Shown one piece after another: positions 25,836-34,281 of a stretch of 64,000 nt of DNA; the stretch's first letter is position 1, and every line of letters starts with the position of its first letter. Source of the stretch: Bog-473 sp963770645. GTDB lineage: Bacteria > Actinomycetota > Acidimicrobiia > Acidimicrobiales > RAAP-2. The notes under the pieces are model-generated. The model saw nothing but the letters and a program-made list of their open reading frames with translations. It searched no databases and was not told the origin of the DNA. The DNA lies in contig CAVYQL010000004.1 of the NCBI GenBank assembly GCA_963770645.1, positions 496,001 through 560,000 on the forward strand, given 5' to 3'. The position numbers were made by a program, and so were the translations under genes.

Positions 25836-27124
25836 GCCCTGGCCGCCGTCGTCGGTGCGGGAAACCGCAACTGCGTGGCGCGGTCCCACCGCGCACAGGG
25901 CACGCCGCGTGCGTGAGTCTGTGCGTCCGAACCAAACACGTGCAGTGCGCTCCGGACGAGGTTGACCGCCCCGTCGGGGTGACGGCACGCCCCCCTCCCG
26001 TGCACCTCGCGCAACCGTCGCTCGAGGCGAGTCATGAGACCGGCATCGACCTGCGCGCGCGCCAGTCGGGTCATGTCGTCGGCGATGGCCGGAAGGCCGT
26101 AGACGCACGGCCCGCACTGACCTGCGCTTTGGCCCGCCAGGTAGTGCGCGATCCGAGCCGACTCCGTCAGCCCGCACGCGTCCTGTCCGAGCACGACCAC
26201 GATGCCGACGCCGGCGGTGGCGCCAACCGTACGGAGCGAGAGGGAGGCATACGGCGTCGTGAAGTGTTGCGGGCCGACCCAGGCGCCCCCGTAGCCGCCC
26301 ACGAGAAGGGCCTGAGGCTGTCCGATGGGCGACGCACGGTTGGCGATGTCGATGAGTGGCGTGCCCCGGTCGATCTCGACCACGCCGGGGTGCTCCACGG
26401 CACCGCCAATCGTGACCAGTGACGTGCCCGGGTCCTCCACGAGCCCATGCGCACGGAACGCGTCCGGGCCGGTTCTCGTGATCATGGCGACATGCGCCAG
26501 CGTCTCGGCGTTGTGCACGAGGGCGGCGCGGCGCCCGATGCGGAGGGCCGTTCCCTTGTCGGGCCGGAACGACGGGAGCGAGTTTCCGGACTCCACCCAG
26601 CGCGCCAGCGCCGACTCCTCGCCGGCGATGAAGCGGTCCGGGGGCCGCAGCAGTTCCTCTGGCGCCGCCACCGGATAGCGCGCGGTGACGCGCTCGCTCA
26701 TCGCCCGGGTCACCGCTGCGGCGACTTGCTCTCGCCCTGCGGGCACGCACACGGCGACTCGCCGGGCCCCGGTGGCCGCAGCCAGCAGCTGGGCGCCATC
26801 GAGCACCAGGTGAGGCGATCGGATGAGCAGCAGCTTGTCCTTGTCGCTTTCGGGCTCGCCCTCCATGGCGTTGACGAGGATGGTGCTGCCTGGGCCGGCC
26901 GCATGCGCCACGGCCAGCTTGATGGCCACCGGGAACCCGGCTCCGCCCCGGCCGGCCAGGCCCGATGCCTCGAGCGCCGAGATGAACGCCTCTTGCCAAC
27001 CGCGGGCTCCCGCTCCGGGGAGGGGCAGCGGGCCGAGCGCGGCCTCGTGGGAAGCCAAGTCGGCCGGGTGCCCCAGCAACCGGTAGCGCCCGGTCGCCGG
27101 CAACGTCTCGCTGGAGCTACTCAC
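25832..27124 (-). CDS. NuoF-like (51-kDa subunit) flavoprotein
   Basis: 430 residues from the GTG at 27124, which overlaps the preceding stop by 8 bp. GLAGRGGAGFPVAIKLAVA is the FMN/NAD(H) loop; NAMEGEPESDKDKLLLIRSPHLVLDGAQ and AGEESAL match NuoF; the SLBB region follows; QSAGQCGPCVYGLPAI with a later CRHPDG supplies the [4Fe-4S] ligands. It lacks the N-terminal thioredoxin-like extension of HoxF/NuoEF fusions. In this operon it probably takes electrons from NAD(P)H or the ferredoxin and passes them to the membrane protein, independent of complex I. Confidence 0.88.
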   Translation of the reverse strand: MSSSSETLPATGRYRLLGHPADLASHEAALGPLPLPGAGARGWQEAFISALEASGLAGRGGAGFPVAIKLAVAHAAGPGSTILVNAMEGEPESDKDKLLLIRSPHLVLDGAQLLAAATGARRVAVCVPAGREQVAAAVTRAMSERVTARYPVAAPEELLRPPDRFIAGEESALARWVESGNSLPSFRPDKGTALRIGRRAALVHNAETLAHVAMITRTGPDAFRAHGLVEDPGTSLVTIGGAVEHPGVVEIDRGTPLIDIANRASPIGQPQALLVGGYGGAWVGPQHFTTPYASLSLRTVGATAGVGIVVVLGQDACGLTESARIAHYLAGQSAGQCGPCVYGLPAIADDMTRLARAQVDAGLMTRLERRLREVHGRGACRHPDGAVNLVRSALHVFGSDAQTHARGVPCARWDRATQLRFPAPTTAARA

Positions 27125-27740
27125 GACGCGCCCCCGAACGGTCCCGGGCATCGAGCACCAGGTGCTTCGGCGGCATCTGCGACACCGCTGCGTGGGCGCG
27201 CCGCGCTGACGACTGCTTCGAGGCCTCCCACACACGCCATGCCAACGCGGCGCCAACGCCGATGACGCACACGACGCCAAGCGCGATCACCCAGGGTTCA
27301 CGCGAGTCCGTTCCCATCCCGAACGTGTGGGCTACGGCGATCGGCCAGCACAGATAGGCGAGCCAGTGCACGGCGCGCCATGTCGCCGGCTGCATCCGCG
27401 ATCTGAGCAGGCTGGTCACGAACACCGCGATCATGAGGTCGAGCGCGATGGTGCCGATGCCCACCCAGAAGGTGCTGTAGGCAGAGGTGAAGGGGACGAC
27501 GACGGCGGTCCAGCTGATGTCGACATAGGTATCGAGCACGCTCGTGAGCACATGGATCGCCAGGAAGACGACCGCGAGCATGGAGATGCGCCGGTGGATC
27601 TCCTGCTGTGCGAAGCCCGGCCAGTTGCGGGCCTTGGCCCGCGTCGTCGTGATCAGGCCGAGCACCATCGTCAGGGTCAACAAAAGGAGCGCCATCAGCC
27701 CGCTCGCTCGCGTGGCGTACCACAGTGCGGTGGAGTTCAC
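27117..27740 (-). CDS. ferric-reductase-like transmembrane heme protein
   Basis: 207 residues with about six membrane helices. His residues suited to b-heme coordination lie in FAQQEIHRRISMLAVVFLAIHVLTSV (helix 2-3) and AVHWLAYLCWPIAVAHTFGMG (helix 5), the pattern of the FRD/MsrQ/YedZ group. It would carry electrons across the membrane. The C-terminal tail (about 35 residues, basic) is cytosolic. It sits between apbE (8 bp upstream) and the NuoF-like gene. Confidence 0.88.
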   Translation of the reverse strand: MNSTALWYATRASGLMALLLLTLTMVLGLITTTRAKARNWPGFAQQEIHRRISMLAVVFLAIHVLTSVLDTYVDISWTAVVVPFTSAYSTFWVGIGTIALDLMIAVFVTSLLRSRMQPATWRAVHWLAYLCWPIAVAHTFGMGTDSREPWVIALGVVCVIGVGAALAWRVWEASKQSSARRAHAAVSQMPPKHLVLDARDRSGARRE

Positions 27741-27748
27741 GGGTCCAC

Positions 27749-28684
27749 CTACAGGGGCCAGCCGTTGACCGAGAAGACCTCACCGTCGGCGCGGACGAGA
27801 CGGACCGACTGCTCGAATCCCGCGAGCCTGTCGAGCGCCTGGCCTCCCCATACGATGGCGGCAGTCGTTACGAGGTTCGCCTCGACGCAGCTGGCGCCGG
27901 CGGCGGAAACCAGCGCCCAGTAGGGCTCCGCGCAGTCTCCCGTCCTCGGATCGACGATGTGGTGGACGGCGCGCCCGCCGGCGTGCCATGCCCGAGCCGA
28001 GGTGGCGGAGCTCGCCAGTCCCCCGTGGGTGATGGCGACGACTTGGTCGACGAGCGCGGCCGGCGTGTCGGACTCTCGAGCGATACCAATGGGCCAGCCG
28101 TCCACGGGGGCCGTGCCGGCGACGGCGACGTCGCCACCGAGGCTCACCAACGCGCCGGCGCCGATGACTCCCGCCACCCGCGCTGCGGCGCGGTCGGCGG
28201 CCAACGCCTTCGCGGTGGAGCCGAGGTCGAGCCGGACGCCACGCGGAATACGAACGGTCCGGTCAGCTGCATTGAGCTGGACGTGCGCGTATCCGGCGAC
28301 CGAGCCAAGCGCTCGGGCCGGTGGAGCCGGCCGGGACTGCACCGCGTCGAGGTCCGCGTCATAGCCGAGCGCGGCGAGGGCGTTGCCGACGGTGGGGTCG
28401 ACGGCGCCCCCCGTGCGCGCCGCCGCGGTGACCGCAACCTCGAGGGCCAGGTACAGCAGAGCACTGACGCGGACTGGCCGACCGGACCCGTCGTGTACCC
28501 GCTGGAGCTCGGAGTCGTCTCTGAAGCGGCTACAGGTCGCGTCGATGGCCTCGAGCTCTGCGGCCAGCTCCCGTTGGGCGGCGTCTGCCGCACCCGGGTC
28601 CTCGACGACGACGGTGGCAGTCGTCCCGATGGCGCGCATCGACCGTGCGGTCAACCCCGTGTCGGCACCGGCGACGCTGGTCAC
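27749..28684 (-). CDS. apbE: FAD:protein FMN transferase (ApbE)
   Basis: 311 residues from the GTG at 28684, which shares 4 bp with the preceding stop. ApbE features are clear: MRAIGTTATVVVEDPG, the CSRFRDDSELQRV segment, DPTVGNALAALGYD, RLDLGSTAKALAADRAA (FAD binding), LVSLGGDVAVAG, and the metal-binding region SSATSARAWHAGGRAVHHIVDPRTG. The enzyme attaches FMN covalently to a Thr or Ser of a partner protein outside the membrane. The typical FMN-binding partner domain is not visible in the operon, which leaves its target open. Confidence 0.92.
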   Translation of the reverse strand: MTSVAGADTGLTARSMRAIGTTATVVVEDPGAADAAQRELAAELEAIDATCSRFRDDSELQRVHDGSGRPVRVSALLYLALEVAVTAAARTGGAVDPTVGNALAALGYDADLDAVQSRPAPPARALGSVAGYAHVQLNAADRTVRIPRGVRLDLGSTAKALAADRAAARVAGVIGAGALVSLGGDVAVAGTAPVDGWPIGIARESDTPAALVDQVVAITHGGLASSATSARAWHAGGRAVHHIVDPRTGDCAEPYWALVSAAGASCVEANLVTTAAIVWGGQALDRLAGFEQSVRLVRADGEVFSVNGWPL

Positions 28685-28971
28685 CGTGACGTGCCGCCCG
28701 AGGTGACCGAGGGTCTCGCCCTGCTGATGGTGGGCGCCGAGGAATTCCCCGAGGACGTGCCGGTGCCATTGGTCGACGACGAGGATCCCGCCACCGAGCC
28801 CGTCGATCCGTTCGTGGTGCTCGTGCTCCCTGGGTGCTCGTTCGCGACGACGATGCCGATGGCGACCGTGGCTCCGGTCGCCGCGAGAACGGCACCCCAG
28901 GTCAGCGAGCGCAACCGCGACGTCGTCCTCTCCCGTTCGCGCGGTGTATTCGGCAAGTGGCTGGCGGACAT
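28681..28971 (-). CDS. small single-pass protein with Ser/Thr/Gly-rich exterior
   Basis: 96 residues: basic start, one hydrophobic helix (LTWGAVLAATGATVAIGIVV, about 25-44), then about 50 mostly low-complexity residues (GSTSTTNGSTGSVAGSSSSTNG) outside the membrane. It is the first gene of the electron-transfer operon and ends in a 4-bp overlap with apbE. It occupies the place where an FMN-binding acceptor protein is usual. Its tail TSGGTSR is only remotely like the flavinylation motif (S/T)GA(S/T), so it may be an assembly factor, a degenerate carrier or an unrelated anchored protein. Confidence 0.6.
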   Translation of the reverse strand: MSASHLPNTPRERERTTSRLRSLTWGAVLAATGATVAIGIVVANEHPGSTSTTNGSTGSVAGSSSSTNGTGTSSGNSSAPTISRARPSVTSGGTSR

Positions 28972-29142
28972 GTGGATGGGGAACCTTTCGTGGGAACGCC
29001 CCTATCCCATCATCATCGACTCGACACGCTCGCAAGGCCCGCTGTGGACCCGCTGAGACAATTGTGCCCCACAACCGCCGTCGAGAATCGCCGGCCCCCG
29101 CTACGATCGCCCGCCCAGGAACCCGCCAGACAGGGAGTATCG

Positions 29143-30114
29143 ATGTCCCAGGTCAACACGGTACGAGGACCCGTCGGTGGAGCGGACCTCGGTCGCACCC
29201 TGATGCACGAACACATCTTCGTGTTGAGCCCCGAGATCGAGAAGCCCTCGGCCGAGTGGGACGAGTCAGCAGAGCAGGCGCGGGCTGTGGGCAAGCTGCG
29301 CGAGCTCAAGGCGGCCGGCATCGACACCCTCGTCGACCTGACCGTCGTCGGGTTGGGGCGCTATATCCCGCGCATCGCCACGATCGCGGAGCAGGTACCC
29401 GAGATCAACGTGGTGGTGGCGACCGGTGTCTACACCTACAACGAGGTCCCGATGTACTTCCACTTCCGCGGCCCTGGGTCCGTCCTCGGTGGACCCGAAC
29501 CGATGGTCGAACTCTTCGTGCGCGAGATCGAGGAAGGAATCGGCGAGACCGGAGTGCGTGCCGCGATCCTCAAGTGCGCGTCCGACCGCCCGGGCATCAC
29601 GCCGGGGGTTGAGCGGGTGTTGCGCGCTGTCGCACGGGCCCACCGCGTCACCGGTGTGCCGATCACGACCCACACCCCCACACCTCCCGAGCCGTGGGGA
29701 CTCGAGCAGCAGCGGGTGTTCAAGGAAGAGGGCGTCGACCTCGCGAGGGTAGTGATCGGCCACAGTGGCGGCACTGTCAACACCGACTATCACCTCCACC
29801 TCATCGACAACGGCTCGTATCTCGGTTTCGATCACTTCGGCCTGCCCGGGATCACCCTGGAGGAGCGGGTCGACGCGGTCGCACGGCTCTGTGAGCGTGG
29901 ATACGCCGAACGGCTCGTGCTCTCGCACGATGCAATGTGCTTCGTTGACTGGTTCCCACGTTCGGTGATGGACGCCTCGAGCAATTGGCGCTGGACCTAT
30001 ATCAGCGACACCGTGCTTCCGGCCTTGCGCGCGCGGGGCGTCAGCGAGGACGACATCACGAGGATGCTCGTCGAGAATCCTCGTACCATCCTCGAAGGCG
30101 GCCCTGCCTACTGA
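29143..30114 (+). CDS. phosphotriesterase-family metal-dependent hydrolase
   Basis: 323 residues from the ATG at 29143 (MSQVNTVRGPVGGADLGRTL). Metal ligands are all present: HEHIF (HxH), the Lys in AAILKCASD that is carbamylated, His in THTPTP and GHSGGT, and Asp in LSHDAMC. It would hydrolyse a lactone or ester; true phosphotriesterase activity is unlikely by default. It begins a plus-strand run with the ligase and crotonase, which points to ring-opening of a lactone before CoA activation. Confidence 0.88.
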   Translation: MSQVNTVRGPVGGADLGRTLMHEHIFVLSPEIEKPSAEWDESAEQARAVGKLRELKAAGIDTLVDLTVVGLGRYIPRIATIAEQVPEINVVVATGVYTYNEVPMYFHFRGPGSVLGGPEPMVELFVREIEEGIGETGVRAAILKCASDRPGITPGVERVLRAVARAHRVTGVPITTHTPTPPEPWGLEQQRVFKEEGVDLARVVIGHSGGTVNTDYHLHLIDNGSYLGFDHFGLPGITLEERVDAVARLCERGYAERLVLSHDAMCFVDWFPRSVMDASSNWRWTYISDTVLPALRARGVSEDDITRMLVENPRTILEGGPAY

Positions 30115-30160
30115 TGTCGCCGGCTCACCTGGTACGCCCGGTCCACCGAACTCTCTCAGC

Positions 30161-31654
30161 GTGACGATGCTGCAGACAGAGCTGATCGCTGCGCTGGCCG
30201 ACTCGTTCCCCGATGCCGTGGCCTGGCGAAATCTGGCCGATGGCACTGATCTCACCATGTGCATGTGGCACCGCGAGTCCAATCGGCTCGCCCGGGGACT
30301 CCATGATCTCGGGGTCGAACCGGGGCACCGGGTCGGGCTCGTCATCGGCACCGATGAGCCGATCGAGTGGCTCCTGTCGTATCTCGCCATTCACAAGGCC
30401 GGAGCAGTGGCCGTGCCGCTGCTGGCCAGACTCGGCCCCGCCGAGCTGCCGGCCATCCTGCGCCACGCCGGCGCGTCCGTCGTGCTGTGCAGCGAGGCCA
30501 GCCCCGAGATGCGCGTCGCGGTGCCGACGGTCGTGAGCACGAGGCCCGGCGGCACCGTCTCGTGGTACGACCTCGCGGGCGCCGACGACAGCGATCTTCC
30601 GACCATGCCTTCGCCGGACGACATCGCCGACGTCATGTACACCTCCGGCACCACCGGGAAGCCAAAAGGAGTCGTCGTCTCTCACGCCGGCCTGGGCACG
30701 ACAGACCGCGTCCCCTCCGCGTGGCTCGGACTGGGATTCCTCACGTCGGCACCATTTGCCACCACCAGTGGATCGCTCCTCGTATCAGGTCCGCTCCGCG
30801 GCGGCCTGAGCGGATGGTTCCTTCCACGCTTCGATCCTGATCGCTGGATCGACACAGTTGCACGTGACCGACCCCTCTCCGCCTTCCTCGTGCCGGCGAT
30901 GGTCGAGCTGATCGTGGCCAGCGCGCACTTCGAGACTGCCGACCTCTCCAGCCTGGCTGCTGTCACAGTCGGGAGCGCGCCGATCGCGTCGGCCACACTG
31001 CGCCGCCTCGGGTCCCGTCTGCCCAAGGCAGACGTCCTTTGCGGCTACGGGATGACCGAATACGGCGCGGTCACCGCCATGCCGCTGGGCGACGGTGGTC
31101 GGCACATCGGATCGGTCGGGCTTCCCCTGCCCGGCGTCGAGGTCCGGATCGTGGACCCAGACAATGCGCCCCGAGAACCGGGGGAGGTTGGTGAGGTGAC
31201 GATCGGCGGCACTCGGGCTACGCGTGTCTACCTCGACGATCATGTGTCGACGGCGCGCACGTGGGTGGACGGGTGGCTGCACAGCGGCGACCTCGGCTAC
31301 GTCGATCAGGACGGCTATTTGTGGATCGTGGGACGCGAAAAGGAGATGATCATTCGGGGGGGCCACAACGTGGTGCCCGCTGAAGTGGAAGCCGCACTCT
31401 ACGAGCACCCTGCCGTCGCCGAGGCGGCCGTCACGGGAGTCGCGCATCCGGTCCTCGGCGAGGACGTGGCAGCGTGGGTCGTGCTCCGAGGACAAGCGTC
31501 CATCGACGATCTCAGGTCCTTCTTACTGGACCGACTGGCCGACTACAAGGTGCCGCGGCGGATTACCGTGGTCGATGCGCTCCCGCGGAACGAGAGCGGC
31601 AAGGTGCGCAAGGCGGACCTCGTGCCAAGAGAACAACCGGGAAGCGACACGTGA
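30161..31654 (+). CDS. acyl-CoA synthetase / AMP-dependent ligase
   Basis: 497 residues from GTG 30161 (an ATG two codons later is equally good). Motif A3 YTSGTTGKPKGVVVSHAG, A5 YGMTEYGAVTAMPLG, A7 WLHSGDLGYVDQDGYLWIVGREKEMIIRGGHNV and the C-terminal catalytic Lys in NESGKVRKADLV are seen. It activates a carboxylate as acyl-AMP and transfers it to CoA. Its stop overlaps the crotonase start (GTGA), so the two enzymes are made together. Substrate unknown. Confidence 0.92.
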   Translation: MTMLQTELIAALADSFPDAVAWRNLADGTDLTMCMWHRESNRLARGLHDLGVEPGHRVGLVIGTDEPIEWLLSYLAIHKAGAVAVPLLARLGPAELPAILRHAGASVVLCSEASPEMRVAVPTVVSTRPGGTVSWYDLAGADDSDLPTMPSPDDIADVMYTSGTTGKPKGVVVSHAGLGTTDRVPSAWLGLGFLTSAPFATTSGSLLVSGPLRGGLSGWFLPRFDPDRWIDTVARDRPLSAFLVPAMVELIVASAHFETADLSSLAAVTVGSAPIASATLRRLGSRLPKADVLCGYGMTEYGAVTAMPLGDGGRHIGSVGLPLPGVEVRIVDPDNAPREPGEVGEVTIGGTRATRVYLDDHVSTARTWVDGWLHSGDLGYVDQDGYLWIVGREKEMIIRGGHNVVPAEVEAALYEHPAVAEAAVTGVAHPVLGEDVAAWVVLRGQASIDDLRSFLLDRLADYKVPRRITVVDALPRNESGKVRKADLVPREQPGSDT

Positions 31655-32493
31655 CGACGAGCTACACCACCCTGACGGTCGAAGAGATCGGGCGCGTGCG
31701 ACGGATCACGTTGAACAGGCCGGACCAGCACAACCCGTTGACGCCCCGCTGCGTCCGCGAGGTCCTCGGGGCGGTGACTGACGCCGAGAGCGACGCCGGC
31801 GTCAGCGTGGTCATCATCCGGAGCACCGGCCGCTCCTTCTCCTCGGGGTACGGCTTCATCGCCGAAGACACCGACCCCGGTGACTTCCCCCCGCACTCTG
31901 CGCTCGAGAGCGACGTGTCAGCGATGCTCAGGCTTTCCAAGGGCTGGAGCCGGATCTGGGAATGCGAACTGCCCGTCATCGCCCAGGTGCAAGGGAACTG
32001 CCTGGCCGGGGGAACCGACCTTGCCCTTCACTGTGACCTCGTCGTCGCGGCGGTTGACGCGCGCATCGGCTTCCCTCCGGTGCGCTCCATGGGGGTGCCG
32101 CCCACAAACATGTGGCTGTACAATCTCGGCCCCCAATGGACCAAACGACTCCTGCTGACCGGCGACACCATCTCTGGGGCACAGGCCCGCGAACTGGGAC
32201 TGGTCGTGGAGACGGCCCCTGCCGAGGAGCTCGACACCGTCGTCCTCGAGCTCGCCCTGCGGATGGGGCTGATCGGCCGCGACCTGCTGGTGGCCAACAA
32301 GCGCGTGGTCAACATGGGAGTCGAGCTCATGGGTCGCTCCCAGCTTCAGCTCTTCGCCGGCCTGAACGACGCCATCGGGCACCAGGCACCCGAAGCGCTC
32401 GCCTTCTCGCAGCGGATCACCGAAGTGGGGCTGCGCCAGGCCATACGGGAGCGGGACGCACTGTTCGACGCGCCGCGCCAGAGCGACGGGTGA
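31651..32493 (+). CDS. enoyl-CoA hydratase/isomerase family protein
   Basis: 280 residues from GTG 31651, coupled to the ligase. Crotonase core: RRITLNRPDQHNPLTPRCVREV, the oxyanion-hole segment GRSFSSGYGF, and GNCLAGGTDLALHCDLVVAAVDARIGFPPVRSMGV. The two catalytic Glu positions of hydratases appear as Asp (GGTDLAL) and Pro (FPPVRSMG). A simple hydratase is therefore doubtful and an isomerase, hydrolase or thioesterase-like crotonase should be considered. Confidence 0.88.
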   Translation: MTTSYTTLTVEEIGRVRRITLNRPDQHNPLTPRCVREVLGAVTDAESDAGVSVVIIRSTGRSFSSGYGFIAEDTDPGDFPPHSALESDVSAMLRLSKGWSRIWECELPVIAQVQGNCLAGGTDLALHCDLVVAAVDARIGFPPVRSMGVPPTNMWLYNLGPQWTKRLLLTGDTISGAQARELGLVVETAPAEELDTVVLELALRMGLIGRDLLVANKRVVNMGVELMGRSQLQLFAGLNDAIGHQAPEALAFSQRITEVGLRQAIRERDALFDAPRQSDG

Positions 32494-32517
32494 GCGGCAG
32501 CGCGGTTGCGACGCAGG

Positions 32518-32996
32518 TCAGACGTCGGTCATTGACGTCTCGGTGATACCAAGCGCGCGAAGAGTCCGGCCCAGACCCAAGAACGCCGACAAGCAGATGG
32601 TGAGATCGAAGACTTCCGCGTCGGTAAACGAGCCGCGGAGGCGCTCGATGAAGGCGTCATCGATACGCTCGTGGTCGGTGGCGAACAGATCGGCGTACTC
32701 GACGGCGAGTCGCTCTTGCGCTGACAGCGTTGACTGGTCGACAGATCCGACGGCGCAATAGAAGTCCTCATCGAGCCCCTGGGCAAGAACCTTGTCCGCG
32801 CGAAACGCGAGACAGACGGTGCAGTCGTTCAACTGGGCGATCCGCATCCGAGCCGCCTCGCGAACGCGCACGGGGAGGATGCTCTTGTTGTAGACGGCGT
32901 CGACAAGACGTGTTGCAGACGCCCCGAGTTCGGGCTGAGCGACCAGATCTGCACGGCGTCGCCACCGTCGCCCGGTGGGATGTCGAGTCGCGCCAT
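32518..32996 (-). pseudogene. carboxymuconolactone decarboxylase family gene with apparent frameshift
   Basis: From the ATG at 32996 one frame reads MARLDIPPGDGGDAVQIWSL, the usual N-terminus of this family. After about 22 codons homology jumps to another frame, continuing QPELGASATRLVDAVYNKS and the redox motif NDCTVCLAFRAD down to the stop at 32518. Near 32935-32945 one base appears to be missing. In the downstream frame no plausible start precedes the conserved region. The full product would be about 158 residues, AhpD-like with CxxC. A real mutation, a sequencing error and programmed slippage are all possible; I see no slippery heptamer. Confidence 0.7.
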
Positions 32997-33081
32997 GACG
33001 TGACTCTATGCCAGTATGCGAGCCGGTATTAGGCCGGGTTGGAGGTCGGATGGTCGGGCGCCCGTGGAACAACAGGACGCG

Positions 33082-33600
33082 ATGATGGGCGCCCGCTACA
33101 CCCTCGACTCCGTGCGCTCTTGCGTCTGGGTCAGTGGCCGATCGAGTCTGCACCCGATCAACACTGAGACCCGGGGCATTACCGGCTGGTTCGAAGCCGC
33201 CTTCCGCAAAGATGGCACGTTGGACCTGGACCAACGGATCGCGGGCGAACTGGAACTGTCGGTAGAGCGACTCACGTCGGGCAACCAGCTCTACGACCGT
33301 GAGCTACGACGGCGGATGGACGCGAGGCGCTACCCAACCATTGGAGGGCAGGTCACCAAGGTCGTGGCCAACGGAACACATCCGAAGTACCTGGTCGTTG
33401 GTGACGTTTCGTTCCACGGGAAGACGCGCTGCTTCGAACACGAGATGCACATCACGCGTTCGGACGACACGGTAGAGCTGAGCGGTGGCTACGTTTTCGA
33501 CATCCGCGAGTTCGGAATGAAGCCTCCGAGCATGCTCATGGTGCGCGTGTATCCGGAGATCACCGTGCGGGTGGAGCTTCACGGCACCAGGGGTGACTAG
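33082..33600 (+). CDS. YceI-like lipocalin-fold protein
   Basis: 172 residues from the tandem ATG at 33082. YceI features: YTLDSVRSCVWVSGRSSLHPINTETRGITGWFEAAFRKDGTLD, then RELRRRMDARRYPTIGGQVTKV and FHGKTRCFEHEMHITRSDDTVELSGGYVFDIREFGMKPPSML. The fold binds isoprenoid chains such as polyprenols or quinones. No signal peptide is present from this start, so it is probably cytosolic, unlike E. coli YceI. It lies divergent from the frameshifted decarboxylase-family gene. Confidence 0.85.
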   Translation: MMGARYTLDSVRSCVWVSGRSSLHPINTETRGITGWFEAAFRKDGTLDLDQRIAGELELSVERLTSGNQLYDRELRRRMDARRYPTIGGQVTKVVANGTHPKYLVVGDVSFHGKTRCFEHEMHITRSDDTVELSGGYVFDIREFGMKPPSMLMVRVYPEITVRVELHGTRGD

Positions 33601-33732
33601 CGGATCGACTCCCCCTGCAGTCGCGCAGATGTCCATGGGGGACTCGGAGTAATCGGGACGCTGTGTGATCGTCGTGTGACAAACGGGTTTTCTCCTCGCC
33701 GGTCTCCGCTTGCCGGACGGTACGTTCGCGCC

Positions 33733-34233
33733 ATGCCCGGACCCCGAGAGACGCGACCTTTCGCCGAGCACCACGAGGAGTGGTCCGCGCATCTCAGACA
33801 CCACGTCGTGAGCCGGCGCACCTCGGCTCAGTCGAGCAAACAGGCCGTGGCTATCTCGCCCAGTGAGCCTGCCGAGGTCGAGCCGGCGACTGATGGCACG
33901 ACCTACGTCGTCGTCGGCACCGCCGGCACACCGCGCTACGGATGGACAGGCAAAGGGGAGACTGACCGGAATTTCGACTCAGGAGCAGGCAGTGGTTCAA
34001 CGGTGGTCGGCCACGAGAGGTCGGGGAAGGGGCCCTACGTCAATCAACTCGACTTCAGCGAGACCCTTGAGACGGTCGATTGGTCGCAGGCCCGATACCG
34101 GGACTACGGCTTCATCGCGCTCGACGTGGTACCGGCGCCCGCCGGCCGGCAAACGACCATGACCCTCCGATTCATCAATGAGCAGGGCCAGGAACTCGAT
34201 CGAGTGGGGTTCACCCGGACGGCCGGTGTCTGA
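33733..34233 (+). pseudogene. C-terminal remnant of a secreted metallophosphoesterase
   Basis: About 166 residues. From roughly residue 50 the sequence (TYVVVGTAGTPRYGWTGKGETDRNF ... ARYRDYGFIALDVVPAPAGRQTTMTLRFINEQGQELDRVGFTR) matches what I know as the last third of actinobacterial calcineurin-like phosphoesterases of the purple-acid-phosphatase type. The metal-binding motifs (DxH, GDxxD, GNHE, GHxH) are all missing. The first 45 residues are basic and unrelated, so the catalytic part was lost and the frame starts in foreign sequence. A small expressed protein cannot be excluded. Confidence 0.6.
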
Positions 34234-34281
34234 GCTTGGTCTCGACTTCCCGCTCGTCCCATCCGCCGAGCATTGAGACTG

